Below, in pieces: positions 1 through 10,751 of a stretch of DNA of 64,000 bases (positions within the stretch are counted from its first letter, which is position 1; each line of letters opens with the position of its first letter). Made by a program: the position numbers and the translations under genes. Source of the DNA: Tricholoma matsutake (Eukaryota; Basidiomycota; Agaricomycetes; Agaricales; Tricholomataceae); NCBI GenBank assembly GCA_026075535.2, contig AP026538.1:18298337-18362336 (forward strand), read 5' to 3'. The notes under the pieces are model-generated. The model was not told the origin of the DNA. It saw nothing but the letters and a program-made list of their open reading frames with translations, and made no database searches.

Positions 1-1904
1 GATGAGTTGATATGGTAAGATAAAGTAAACATTCAACCAATGATCAGTATGGAAGTTTATCGAGTTGATGTTGATCCTCCAAGGACATAGTTTGTCAATT
101 TGAGCATCGTAATTTGGAATCCGGTTCTAGGGGCACCGATATGGGGTGAGCATCCTTTTGGCCAAACTGTTCAATTATTTTATCAATCAAAGCAGTCTGT
201 GAGAGCACAACAGTTCAAGTGGCTCTATCCCAGGTGATGGCAATTCCAACTATAAAACATGCCATGCCCCACTCCAAAATCATCCATACTTGTCTCATCT
301 GGTCTTTGAAGCATTTGTTTTCATCTTTTGAATCCACAATAGATAGATAATTGTCAACATGGATGGCTGCAATAATAATACCTGGGTCAGACTTTTGGTA
401 ATAAATGCAAGACTCGCATGACAGGCAGGTGAATCCCCATTCAATCATCTGGGCATTAAGCATCTGGTTCCAAATGTGCCTGCTCTGCTTCATGCCATAC
501 AAACCGCATTGGAGCTGCCATACCCAGTCTTCCTTCCCTGACTCTTCAAAACCTATGGGTTGTTGCATGTATTGTACCTCATCATCCAGTAGTAGTCCAT
601 AAAGAAACGCGGTCTTCACATCTATCTGTTGTGCATCCCAGCCAAGAGAAGCTGCTAAATGTAAGAGTATTCTCCATGATTCCATGTGCGCAGTCAGTGA
701 GGTAGTCTTGGTATAGTCTTTGCCATAAATCTGTTCAAAACCTTTGAAAACAAGGTGTACTTTCCACCTTACAGCCTTCCCAGTCTCATCCTGCTTGATG
801 TGGAAAACTGGTTTCCCCTTTTGGATGTGTTTCCCTTGTGGTACATCATCCTGGGGAATGAGCTTGTAGACACTCATGTCTTTCAGGGATTTCAGTTCCT
901 CCACATATCCCTCTCTCCATCATTCTGCATCAGTCAAATTCTTAGCCTCCTCCCATGTTCTGGGGTCATCCTTGAACTGAAGAGATTCAGGATCAAAATC
1001 TGCCATTTCTGAGATCAAAGCATGGAATTGATGTGCCTGATCACCAAGATCAAGGTTGCCAAGTGATTGACATAGTTCTGCAATGATGTCACAATCATGA
1101 TCGATCACTGAATCTGGATTGGCTGTTTGTGCAGCCACTGTTGCCACCCTACATTCCCATTGTGCTTCTTTACCTTGGGCCACACTCTCTTGAGATTCTT
1201 GAACAGCTGCTGTGGTTCTAGTGATAGCCAGTCCACCATTTGGATTCTTTTCTGTGGGGGTGGTGATGCGAGATGAACAGTGGGGTATGGGTTGAGGTGG
1301 TGGTAAGTTCTGTTTGTTTAAATCACTGGTAACCTCATTGCTTAAACTGTTATTGATGGGTGGTTCATCATCATCATCGTCATCCAGGATTAAAGGATTG
1401 AGATCATATCTCTCATCCCTGGGTTGGTTGATAGCTGTATCATCCCCTGGGATAGTGGGCATGGGTGGTGAGTGGCCATTGTGACTTTCAAGGAACTGAA
1501 CATGGTAAGAACTGTGGATTTTATGTGTCACACGATTATAGCATTAAGATTTGGATTTTGGATCATACCCTACCAGTATGCATTTGTTGGAGCATTCAAA
1601 GATTTTTGGGTTGTCCTTTTTGGGTATGAGTACAAAGGCATGACACCCAATTTCTCATAGGTATGAGTAGTCAGGCTTTCATTCAAACCACAGTTCCCAA
1701 GGGGTATATCCCTGCAGAGAATGGGTAGTAGTTTTGGCATGCAAATGAGATGCCGTGAGATAAAATTCGTCCCACAAATAAGCAGGTAAACCTGAATAGA
1801 TCCACATTGTATGGGCTTTAGCCATTAATGTACGATGCATGTGTTCAGTGCATCCGATATGCATGGAGGTGTGGGGAGCAGTGAAATGATGATTGGTTCC
1901 CCAG
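1..1904 (-). pseudogene. Ty1/copia pol remnant: integrase end, linker, reverse transcriptase
   Basis: Read from 1904 down to 1, this is the second half of a copia-type polyprotein. It starts in the integrase core: TAPHTS, then TEHMHRTL (the catalytic Glu region) and LPAYLWDEF. Next come the CILVGYDPKS motif near 1570, an acidic linker (1531-920) and the RVT_2-type reverse transcriptase (904 to the window edge). The frame is continuous but holds in-frame stops at 1544-1546 (TAA) and 920-922 (TGA), and a further one near 200. The reverse transcriptase active site, normally YVDD, reads HVDN near 385, so an aspartate is lost. The fragment continues at 8002-8154 and 9993-10486, beyond later insertions. 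It is a dead copy, and the oldest layer in this part of the window. Confidence 0.9.
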
Positions 1905-1909
1905 GTCTT

Positions 1910-2495
1910 TCTTAAGTTCTGAGTTGAGGAGGAAAGATGTCGGAATTCTGGTTGAGCCCGGAGCGATAGAGCTAACAGGCAGGAGCGGGATCCCAAGGAA
2001 AATCCGGAACAAAGATTAAATGGTCAGGGAAGGACTTGGCTTCAGTTTATAAGAAACTGCACCCTTCTCCTCATCAAGTGTCCTTATTTCAAATGAGGGT
2101 GAGCAGGGAAGATCAGAGGTCCAGAGGTTATCTGGTGAGGACAAATATAGGAGTAGAGGAAGACTTAGATGGAGATGAAGGGAAGTGAAGATTATCTTGG
2201 ATTACTGAGTGAATAGGTTGGAACAAATGGGTGACTTTGTTGATTTACAAACTGGTGATACAAAACAAAGGTACCTAGCTTAAATACTACAGTCTGGAGA
2301 TGATAGGGGTTTCCAAGGCTGTGATAATTGCAAACTGGCTTCCGAGGCATTTCCTGAAACTGTTTCATGCAATTGGAAATGAGGGAATTTCACCTGTTAG
2401 GCAGTGCTGCTGATAGTAGGTGGGCAGTGTTGCAAGGTGGCCAGAAACTGCCATGGAAACTATTGGAAATCCGGTCAGAGGAATCAGTCTTGACA
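1910..2495 (-). repeat. 3' LTR of Gypsy-1 (full length)
   Basis: In element orientation it begins TGTCAAGA at 2495 and ends CTTAAGA at 1910. Positions 1960-2495 align without gaps to 7461-7996. The last 50 bp (1910-1959) have no counterpart in the other copy, because that copy is truncated. The inner border follows a short polypurine tract. Confidence 0.85.
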
Positions 2496-2497
2496 GT

Positions 2498-2507
2498 ATT
2501 TCCCCCT
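2498..2507 (-). promoter_or_regulatory. Polypurine tract of Gypsy-1
   Basis: The minus strand reads AAGGGGGAAA directly before the 3' LTR, the expected site for plus-strand DNA priming in LTR retrotransposons. Confidence 0.65.
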
Positions 2508-2638
2508 TAGTGCTGAGCCTATGAGGCACATGAATGTTCGAGTCCACATCAGGTATGTTGATGTTGATGGGTTCCCAATTCTTCTTCCAACCACTACCAC
2601 CACCACCACAACTTCCTTCCCACAACCCAATCTTCAAT

Positions 2639-3439
2639 GTCTTTGCATGCAGACAAAATTGCGGCCCTCAAGGCCCAACAAGAAAAGTTGATGGAAGAAC
2701 TCCATCTTGAGGAAGAGGCAAGGGAGGCCAAGGAGCGCAGGCTTGCAGAGGAGACTGTGAGGGAGGCAGCCTGATTAGAGGCAGAGAGGAAGGCCATGGA
2801 GGCCAAACAAAAGAAAGTGGCAGCTGCCAAGCAGGCAGGAAAAAAGCGGAAAGCCGCAGAGGATTATGAAGGTGAAGGAAGCACTTCCCTGAAGAAGAAG
2901 GCAAAGGGAAAGGCAAGGGCAGAGGGAATTGACATGGATATCCGGCTACAAGCCACGATATCATGTAAAAGGTGAGTAGGGTTCCTCTTGTTTGTTACCG
3001 CGCTAACATTTTTAGCAGATGTTCAAATATGAAACTATGATGTTTCCAGGTGGGGACCCACAGTTGGGCATGCGAGCCTTGCACCAAGGCCAAGCACATG
3101 TGCAAGGAGGTCATCTGGGAAGGTCAGGGTTTACTGGGAACATCCAGGGTGGAGAGCAACAAAGGAATTGTGGAGTTGTTGAGGGAGTTGGTAGGGGCAG
3201 TCAAGGGAGTAAAGAGGGAGCTCTGGGAGCTCCAGGTGATAAGCAAGGGGGTGTTGGCCCTCCAGAATTCTCTGGTGGATATTCATGGAGCCTTGGATCC
3301 AGAGTGGAAGGAGGGGGTTGAGGAGGAGGAGGAGGAGGAGGAGGAAGAAGAGGAAGAAGAAGAGGGAGGAAAGACAGTGCCCAAAGACCTGCCCAGAGAA
3401 GTAGGGGAAGCAGGGGGTGAGGAAGTAGTGCAGGAGTAG
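2639..3439 (+). pseudogene. Antisense extra ORF inside Gypsy-1: coiled coil plus cysteine cluster
   Basis: This plus-strand frame is antisense to the retrotransposon, between its chromodomain and 3' LTR. The first part (about 2655-2975) encodes a charged, Lys/Glu/Ala-rich helix with one in-frame TGA, then a Lys-rich stretch ending in SCKR. A short intron probably follows, with donor GTGAGT near 2972 and acceptor before 3050. The second part (3050-3439) has the cysteine pattern WACEPCTKAKHMCKE (C-x2-C-x6-C), a hydrophobic heptad region and a run of about 16 glutamates. The exact splice phase does not work out cleanly, so the copy may be decayed. Function is unknown. The cysteine pattern suggests metal binding, and a similar gene layout lies at 48795-50237. 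It could also be a captured host exon. Confidence 0.55.
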
Positions 3440-3529
3440 GACATCTGGCAGGTTCCAGAAAATAATTAAAATTTTGTTTTTTCTTGCTTTATTTGTAAGA
3501 TGAGTGAGAGAGAGTGGGAATTTTTGTTT

Positions 3530-5012
3530 AATGGATCATATGAATGTTAAGTGTGGAGAGGACCGGGTTTCCCTGGGTAACGAGTGTGATAGTCTGTAAT
3601 GAGTTCCTGGATGTGATCGAGTTCCATAGTGGGAAGCCAGGAGGTTTCCTTGTCCATTTCTTGATAACCTTCCCACTGCACAAAGTAGAGTAGTTTGCAT
3701 CAGTGACAGTTATTGCTTTTTGAGTCAAGGATCTCCACTATCTCATATTCCAGTTCATTGTCTATGATGACCAGAGGAGGCAGAGGTTGGATATGGTTAG
3801 GAATTGTGTTGGGGGTGTCTTCTTCCAGCTGGGAGAGATGGAATACTGGGTGGACAGCCTGGAGGTGGTCTGGAAGTCAAAGGGTAAACTGTAACCAAGT
3901 GGGTACCCGGGCAGGCAATGATTTCGAAAGGGCCATAGAACTTTTCTGAAAACTTCTTGGAAGGTTGTGTCATGTGTAGGTGTTCACCTTTGACAAAAGC
4001 ATAGTCACTGATTTTGAAGTCAGGAGCGGGAGCCCGATGCTTGTCTGTGGGGCCTTGATAGTGCTTCTGTGCTTCGGCAAGTTGTTTCCAGAGTTCCTGG
4101 TGGAGATCATCAAGGTCGACCACAAAGTGGCGTGCACGTTGTGAGGCTAGTTCATGCTCCAGGAAAACTGTGATGTTTGGATGGTAACCCTTGTTGGCAA
4201 AGAAGGGTGAAAGCCGATGGAGCATTGGTGTAAGTGAGTTCTCCCAAAGGCAGGAGTTGAGACCAGTTATCCTGTTGGTAGTTGCAGAAGATCCACAAGT
4301 ACTGTTTGAGGGTCTGGTTGAGGCATTCAGTCTGTCCATCGCCTTCTGGATGGTAACCCGAAGTGAAGTGGATCTTCATGTCCAGGGCTTGTCCAAGCGA
4401 GTGGAAGAAGTGGGAAATGAACTCGGAACCCCAGTCGCAGGTGATGTAAGAAGGAACACCATGTTTGGAGAACACATGCATGACGAATAGATTGGCAAGT
4501 TTTTGGGCAGTGATTTCATTTACTGTGAGGATGAAGATGCCCTGCTTGGAGAGTCGGTCCACAATGACTAGGATGGCAGTATGTCCATTGGAGTCCAGTA
4601 ATTGCTTGATGAAATCCATGGAAATGGAGTTCCAAGGCCTTTCTGGAACTGGAAGTTGCTTGAGAAACCCATAGGGTTTGTGTCAGGGTGATTTGGAGCA
4701 TTTGCAGGTAGTACAAGACTTGCAAAAGTCCTGCACAAAGGTATGAAGGTTGGGCCAAACGTAATCCCATCGGACAAGTTCAAGGGTCTTGTTTTGCCCA
4801 TAGTGACCTGAGAGAATGTGATTGTGCTTGTATTGTAAGACTTTGAGGTGGATTTCTGCACTATCCAGAACATAAATCTGGTTGAAGTGGCAGAGGAGTC
4901 CACTGTCATCTAGGGACCAGTTTGGGGCAGATGGTGACAGAAGGTGTGAGGATGAGATAGGATCAAGAGGGAGTGAGGAATGGATGTCACTGTGGAGTTT
5001 TTCAACATCCAT
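3530..5012 (-). pseudogene. Gypsy-1 integrase and C-terminal chromodomain
   Basis: The frame holds the integrase zinc domain (HxxxxxH then CKSCTTCKC, 4690-4850), the catalytic core with Asp in MDFI, Asp in TCDWGSEF and Glu in DGQTECLNQT, and an SH3-like tail. A chromodomain follows, recognisable from EYEIVEILDSK, LLYFVQWEGY and HTRYPGKPGP (3530-3760). Stop codons separate the pieces at about 4683, 4620 and 3690, and the frame shifts near 4200-4340. The chromodomain marks it as a chromovirus, whose integrase is normally steered to chromatin carrying a particular histone mark. Confidence 0.85.
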
Positions 5013-5054
5013 GAGAATGGCTTGACATATGATAGGAGTAGCAAGTAAGGTGGC

Positions 5055-6333
5055 TCAGAGAGAGGATGTGAGTTGTTCTTGAGTAAAGACTGGGCAGAAG
5101 TTGCTCAGGTTTACTGAGGCAAAGTCGCTATTTCCCCCTTTGCGGTAGATGTCCCAGCATCTAGTGAGCACATCCAGTTTAGCCCCCAGCTTACCAGGGC
5201 GGAAGCGAATGGCTAGGTTGAACTGTGAAAGGTATTCTGACCATTGAGCTTGATGACGAGTGAGTAGCTTCATGGTGCTGAAGTATTCCAAGTTTTTGTG
5301 ATCAGTGACCACATCTACTGGGTTTCCGGAACCTTCAAGGTACTGTCACCAGTGTTTGAAGGCTTCAAAGATAGCCAGGAGTTCCTTGTCATGAGTGTCA
5401 TAGTTCAATTCAGCTGGGTTGAAGGAACGAGAGTGGAATGCAACTGGGTGGATTTCTCCATCTGGGGTGTAGATGGAAAGGATAGCTGCTAAGGCATAGT
5501 CTGAAGTGTCTGTTTCCAGAATGACCCAGGAGTCCGGAACCCATTGAGTGAGTACTGGGGCATGAGTGAATTCTAGCTTTAGTTTGTTGAAGGCTTCTGC
5601 ACTTCTTGCCAAAGTCCCAAGGCATGTGCTTCCAGGTGAGTCTTGTGAGCGGGATGATGGTGTCTGAATATCCATGAATGAACCGTCGGTAGAAGTTGCA
5701 GAATCCAAGGAAGGATTGAATATCCTTAACCTTTTGAGGTTCGGGCCAGTCAAGGATGGTTTTGACTTTATCCTTGGACATCTGGAGTCCATCCAGAGAG
5801 AGGATGAATCCCAAATACTCCATGCTGTCTTTGTGGAACTCGCATTTCTGCAGAGCAGTGTAGAGTCTGTTTTTCTGGAGTCTTCTGAGAACCTTCTTGA
5901 CGTGAGCCTTATGTTGACTCATGTCATTGGAGTAGATGAGTATATCGTCGAGGTAGACAATGATGCTGACATCCAATAGATCACTGAATATGTCATTCAT
6001 GAGATGCTGGAAGGCAGCAGGTGTGTTGGTGAGTCCAAATGGGACCACCAACCATTTGAAAGATCTGTAATGCGTGCAGAAAGTGGTTTTCCACTCATCT
6101 CCCTCAGCAATGCAGACTAAATGATAAGCATGCCTGAGGTCGATTTTGGTGAAGATGCGGGCTTTCCCCAGAGAGTCCAGGAGATCCAAGATTAGGGGAA
6201 GTGGGTAATGGTCTTTCTTTGAGATGCAGTTGAGTCTGCAATAGTCCACACAAAGTTGGAGGCTCCTGTCCTTTTTCCTAACAAAGAGGATAGGAGCACC
6301 ATGTGGAGATTTGGAGGGGCAGATGAAACCCAA
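5055..6333 (-). pseudogene. Gypsy-1 reverse transcriptase and RNase H
   Basis: The reverse transcriptase (6333-5650) shows the motifs [46 protein letters not shown] and an intact YLDDILIYS at about 5940. The RNase H domain (5650-5055) has [12 protein letters not shown], the HDKELLAI segment and [10 protein letters not shown], then the usual [13 protein letters not shown]. The frame changes between the two domains (about 5650-5790), and a stop near 5345 splits RNase H. Catalytic motifs are still readable, but the gene cannot make one protein. Confidence 0.88.
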
Positions 6334-6357
6334 CCGAATGTTTTCTTCAATGAATAC

Positions 6358-7191
6358 TCAGAGGGCTTCAAGTTTGGAGGGGGAGAGAGAGTACATTTGA
6401 CCTGGAGGAGGAGGAGCATTATCCTCTGTCTCGATTTTGAGGTCATAGGAATGATGAGGAGGAAGGATGTCAGCCTTCTGTTTGTTAAAGACATCTGCAA
6501 ATTTGTGATATTCCTCTGGAACATCTGAAAAATCCAGAGGGTTCCCGGATGCTAACAAAGATTTTGCTGTTAGTCCTTCCAGGGAGAATGTCATCTGAAA
6601 GGCAACAGCCCCAGGAAGTTTGCTTGTGTGCATGTAAGTGGCAGTATTGATGAACAAGATTTCAGGAGGTGTGAGTTTTGAGGGTTGAGTGATAACGGGA
6701 TTTTTGCGGATTTCCACTGGAGGGTTTGGAGATGAGGGTGACTCACTCAAGGTAGAAGAGTTGGGGGATGTCGGGGGTGCAAGACCTCTTAGCGCTGTGG
6801 AGCAGAAATTTATTTGGCCTGAAAACCAGTCAATCAACGGATTGTATTACTTCAGCCAGTTATGACCTAGAACTGCAGAACAGGAAGAGTCCAGCAAGGT
6901 TACATAGAATGCCAGATTGAACACTTCACCAGACAGAAAGGTGACTGGAAGTTTCACGACTTGGGTTATGGTGGAGTTACAAGTTCCATCAAATAGTCGG
7001 AGACTGATCGGAGAGATAGTTTCTGTACTAAGGTAGTTATCCCATACAAATAGTGAATCTAGGAAACAATGAGAAGAACCAGAGTCAATAAGAGTTTGGA
7101 TTTTTTCAGAAAGATTGGGAAGGGAAAGTAGGATGGTGAGGGATTCAGGATCGGAAAGAGCAGACGCATTGAGATGGACATAAGCAGCCAA
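6358..7191 (-). pseudogene. Gypsy-1 aspartic protease and linker to reverse transcriptase
   Basis: The retropepsin motif reads TLIDSGSSHCFLD near 7090, followed by the flap region and VLGHNWLK at 6850. A stop at about 6845 separates it from the linker (6837-6358), which contains PPEILFINTATY and the PEEYHKFADVF segment that typically precedes the reverse transcriptase. The frame is the same as the reverse transcriptase, so only nonsense changes break this part. Confidence 0.8.
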
Positions 7192-7239
7192 ACGGGTAAG
7201 GTCAATGCAACCCCCAGCCCCAATGGCATGTTCCTGAGG

Positions 7240-7460
7240 GTTGCGGACTATTTTTTTGAGTCCGTGGAATCCAGTTTGGGCTCAATGACAGCTGCAGCAT
7301 GAGCTTTCACAGCCTTGGCCTTCTGACAGTTTCTGGCCCCATGTCCTTCCTCGCCACAGTAGAGGCAAAGTCCTCCCTTCATGCAGTGCTCGCATTCCTC
7401 CAGTTAGTTTACCATCTTTTCCCAGCTTGTTAGAAATGGAATTCTTTGGTTTGTCCTTCT
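7240..7460 (-). pseudogene. Gypsy-1 gag remnant with zinc knuckle
   Basis: The minus strand encodes CLYCGEEGHGARNC, a CCHC zinc knuckle, followed by an Ala/Lys-rich tail and a stop near 7250. Immediately upstream the sequence passes straight into the truncated LTR at 7460, so the capsid part of gag and the primer-binding site are absent. Confidence 0.75.
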
Positions 7461-7996
7461 GGAGCGATAGAGCTAACAGGCAGGAGCAGGATCCCGAGGA
7501 AAATCCGGAATGAAGATTAAATGGTCAGGGAAGGACTTGGCTTCAGTTTATAAGAAACTGCACCCTTCTCCTCATCAAGTGTCCTTATTTCAAATGAGGG
7601 TGAGTGTGGAAGATCAGAGGTCCAGAGGTTATCTGGTGAGGACAAATATAGGAGTAGAGGAAGACTTAGATGGAGACAAAGGGAAGTGAAGATTATCTTG
7701 GATTACTGAGTGAATAGGTTGGAACAAATGGGTGACTTTGTTGATTTACAAACTGGTGATACAAAACAAAGGTAGCTAGCTTAAATACTAAAGTTCGGAG
7801 ATGATAGGGGTTTCCAAGGCTGTGATAATTGCAAACTGGCTTCCAAGGCATTTCCTGAAACTGTTTCATGCAATTGGAAATGAGGGAATTTCACCTGTTA
7901 GGCAGTGCTGCTGATAGTAGGTGGGCAGTGTTGCAAGGCGGCCAGAATCTGCAGCGGAAACTATCAGAAATCCAGTCGGAGGAATCCGTCTTGACA
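7461..7996 (-). repeat. 5' LTR of Gypsy-1, truncated at its internal end
   Basis: It matches 1960-2495 over its whole length with about 24 substitutions (roughly 95.5 percent identity by hand count). The last 50 bp of the LTR are missing and the gag zinc knuckle abuts the break, pointing to one deletion across the LTR, primer site and gag. Confidence 0.88.
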
Positions 7997-8001
7997 GTCT
8001 T

Positions 8002-8154
8002 CAGCCAAGCTTCCATTTCATGTGACTTCAACTCTCCATTGTCAGTGATGTAAGTTCCAACTTTGAGTCTGGTCTCAGCTTCTCGGGCAAGTTCCCAAGC
8101 TTTTAATTCAGGAAATGAATCATCTTTGTTGGGGAGGGGTATTGACCAAGGAAA
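8002..8154 (-). pseudogene. Ty1/copia integrase core fragment
   Basis: The minus strand encodes PWSIPLPNKDDSFPELKAW, then the second catalytic Asp in YITDNGELKS and EMEAWLKT. It joins in frame to 9993-10486 across element A and to 1-1904 across Gypsy-1. The two flanks at 8147-8154 and 9993-10000 are identical (CAAGGAAA). Confidence 0.88.
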
Positions 8155-8463
8155 GAGGTCTTTACACTCCCCCCTCCCCCAATCCGAGCAGACTCCACTC
8201 AGACTCAACTAGAAATTTGTTGGCTGAGACACCTGCCAAATTAGTAGGTCCAGTCTGAGCAGACTCCTAGTAGAGTCCTAGCATCTGATTGGACAGTCCT
8301 AGTTGCGTCTGTTCAGACAATCCTAGGACAGTCCTAGCATTCAGAGTGTTTGCAGTTATTTATTCACACTCAACAGCACCGAATATAGTGATGTTATACA
8401 TCATTCTGATCGGTTTTTCAAGCTGATTATGAAAGTGGCATTCACATAGTCATGTGACCTACC

Positions 8464-8820
8464 TTATATGGAACAAAAGTTTTGTAATGAGGTCAATAAA
8501 GCTTTGTAATGAGGTCAGTAAAGTTTTGTAATGAGGTCAGTAAAGTTTTGTAATGAGGTCAATAAAGCTTTGTAATGAGGTCAGTAATGAGGTCAACAAC
8601 ATTTTGTAGTGAGGTCAGCAAAAGTTTGTAATGAGTTCAGTGAAATTTTGTAATGAGGTCAGTAAAAGTTTGTAATGGTATGATGTTAGTAACAGTTTGT
8701 AAGTCAGTAAAAGTATGTAAATAAGGTCAGTCAATGTGTGCAATGAGGTCAGTAAAAGCTTATAATCAAGTTGGCAAAAGCTTGTAAACCAGTCAGTACA
8801 AGTTTGCAGTGACTTTGTGC
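8464..8820. repeat. Left tandem array of element A
   Basis: A degenerate unit of about 20 bp, with core TTTGTAATGAGGTCAGTAA, is repeated some 15 times with variable spacing. It is the reverse complement of the unit in the right array, so one strand could fold back on itself. Confidence 0.8.
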
Positions 8821-9159
8821 ACAAAAATTAGGGACACGATATAGTGGACACCTACTTTCACGCCTCGTGGTATCTGCACACAACACAACCAAACAACTCA
8901 CACTGCCAACTGTATGAGACATACTAACAGCTCATTCATTCACACATGTCATTTTTGTAAGTCTTGCATCATTAAATGTGTAAACGACAAATTAATGTTT
9001 ATATTCACAGGTTAATGCTTTGTGGCATTTGGTAAGCATATTGAACTTAAATGTGAAATCAACCTGACAACCTATTGCAAGTTAAGTAATGACTTTTGTA
9101 AGTTGTTTTTTAGTCAATATATTTATAGTACTAACTAAGTCAATCATTAGAAGCACGTT

Positions 9160-9760
9160 ATTGACTTCACTACAAACTTGTTCACTGCTTTGTTACAAAC
9201 CTTTATTGACCTTGGCATAAACTATTACGAAAATGTTATTGACTTTCATACAAGCCATTACAAATTTGTTTACTGACTTTGTTACAAACCTTTACTGAGC
9301 TTGGTGTAAACTATTACAAACATGTTATTGACTTCAATACAAACAAACCATTACAGACTTGTTTACTGACTTTGTTGCAAACCTTTACCGGCCTTGGTAT
9401 AAACTATTACAAACATAGTATTGACTTCAATACAAACCATTACTGATCTTGGTATAAACCATTACAAATATGTTATTGACTTCAATACAAACAAACCATT
9501 ACAAACTTGTTTACTGACTTTGTTACAAACTTTTACTGACCTTGGTATAAACTATTACAAACATGTTATTGACTTCAATACAAACCATTACAAACTTGTT
9601 TACTGACTTTGTTACAAACCTTTACTGACCTTATAAACTATTACAAAAATGTTGTTGACTTCAATACAAACCATTACAGACTTGTTTACTGATCTTGGTA
9701 TAAACTATTACAAACATGTTTACTGACTTTGTTGCAAAGCTTTACTGACCTTGCTTTAGT
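9160..9760. repeat. Right tandem array of element A
   Basis: Repeats built on TTACAAACCTTTACTGACC and ATTACAAACATGTTATTGAC alternate through the block. A higher-order period of roughly 110-150 bp is visible. Confidence 0.8.
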
Positions 9761-9992
9761 GCTTATTATGTATGGTGTTAGTCTAGCTTGTATGAGTAAT
9801 AATCAGCCTTGCAACTTGGACTACATCTGGACAATCATTCAGAAGTGTAAATTTTCATTATGAAGTTGATTTGAATGTAGTTTGCTTGAAGTCTTAGCAG
9901 AGTCTGAGTGGAGTCCAAGTGGAGTCCAAGTAGAGTCCAAGTGGAGTCCAAGCAGAGTCCGCTGGGACTAGGGGGGGGAGTGTAAAGTACTG

Positions 9993-10486
9993 CAAGGAAA
10001 GGAAGTATAGTCATCAACAATATCCATTATGTATGAATTCCCAGTACAAGACTGCACAGCATGTGGCCCCAATAAATCTACCCACACCTTCTCCAACTTT
10101 CTAGTCGCTCTATGGCAAGGTCCCTCCTCACATTTCTTTGGGACAGGCATTTTCATCTGTTTTTGAAGAACACAAGATTTGCATTTGGGTGGTTTTAAGG
10201 TGAATGTAATGGGTGCACTGGTGAGTGTCCCCTTGGCCATGTCCCAGAGGGATTGGTAATTCACGTGGCCAAGGCAATGATGCCATGTCTCCAAAGTAGG
10301 TGATTTGTGCATGGTGAAAGCGTGGTCGGCAGCAACAGCATGGAGATCAAGTGAGTACAGTTTCTTGGATAACTGTGATCCATGTGCTATGAAAGCACCA
10401 GTGGATTTATCCATGATCCAACACCCTAAGTTATCAAAATGTGTTACCACAGTCGAGTCATCTGCCAACATGCCCATGGAAATAAC
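9993..10486 (-). pseudogene. Ty1/copia pre-integrase and zinc domain fragment
   Basis: The minus strand reads from the region behind the protease (MGMLADDSTVV, FDNLGCWIMDK) into the integrase zinc-binding domain, H-x3-H and C-x2-C in ETWHHCLGHVNYQSL and PKCKSCVLQKQ. The core begins with KVWVDLLGP and DIVDDYTSF, supplying the first catalytic Asp. Upstream it joins in frame (YTVHLIS) across the palindrome at 10487-10751. The zinc knuckle and most of gag-protease lie beyond Gypsy-3 or are lost. Confidence 0.88.
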
Positions 10487-10751
10487 ACAGGGTGGATATC
10501 TGCATGATCTGAGCCAAACAATTCATAACTTATGCAGAAGACATTCCAAATGATCTAACCATAATCTGAATTGAAACAATGATAGATTGTTCAAAAGTTT
10601 TTCATAAAAGACAATTTGTGCCAACTCTTTTATGAAAAACTTTTGAACAATCTATCATTGTTTCAATTTAAATTATGGTTAGATCATTTGGAATGTCTTC
10701 TGCATAAGTTATGAATTGTTGGGCTCAGATCATGCAGATATCCACCCTGTG
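10487..10751. mobile_element. 265-bp near-perfect palindromic MITE
   Basis: Two arms of about 126 bp (10487-10611 and 10626-10751) are inverted copies with about three mismatches around a 14-bp loop. The ends are CACAGGGTGG and CCACCCTGTG. TAA flanks both sides (10484-10486, 10752-10754), and removing the element restores the copia frame (YTVHLISMGM). A 3-bp TAA duplication is usual for PIF/Harbinger, and 3-bp duplications also occur with CACTA elements; the superfamily is not settled. Confidence 0.8.

Larger units (their letters stand above)
1910..7996 (-). mobile_element. Gypsy-1, Ty3/gypsy chromovirus inserted in the copia integrase
   Basis: The element is bounded by the 5-bp duplication GTCTT (1905-1909 and 7997-8001). 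Taking it out together with one duplication copy joins the flanking copia integrase in frame (..EAWLKT + WGTNHHF..), which fixes the borders. On the minus strand the order is LTR, gag zinc-knuckle remnant, protease, reverse transcriptase, RNase H, integrase, chromodomain, LTR. An extra plus-strand open frame lies between the chromodomain and the 3' LTR. The LTR copies differ at about 24 of 536 aligned positions by hand count, with no indels. The end of the 5' LTR, the primer site and most of gag are missing. Confidence 0.92.
8155..9992. mobile_element. hAT-like non-autonomous element A with fold-back structure
   Basis: An 8-bp duplication, CAAGGAAA (8147-8154 and 9993-10000), flanks the element; removing it restores the copia integrase frame. 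The ends are imperfect inverted repeats, GAGGTCTTTACACTCC at the left and CAGTACTTTACACTCC read inwards from the right. Inside the ends lie short GGAGTCC-type subterminal repeats (8180-8345 and 9895-9965). Further inwards, two tandem arrays face each other in inverted orientation (8464-8820, 9160-9760). No transposase coding is visible. The 8-bp duplication and CAG-type end suggest the hAT superfamily. Confidence 0.85.

Noticed and set aside
7891..8208. One continuous 105-codon protein
   Set aside because: The N-terminal two thirds are copia integrase core and the rest is read-through into the Gypsy-1 LTR.
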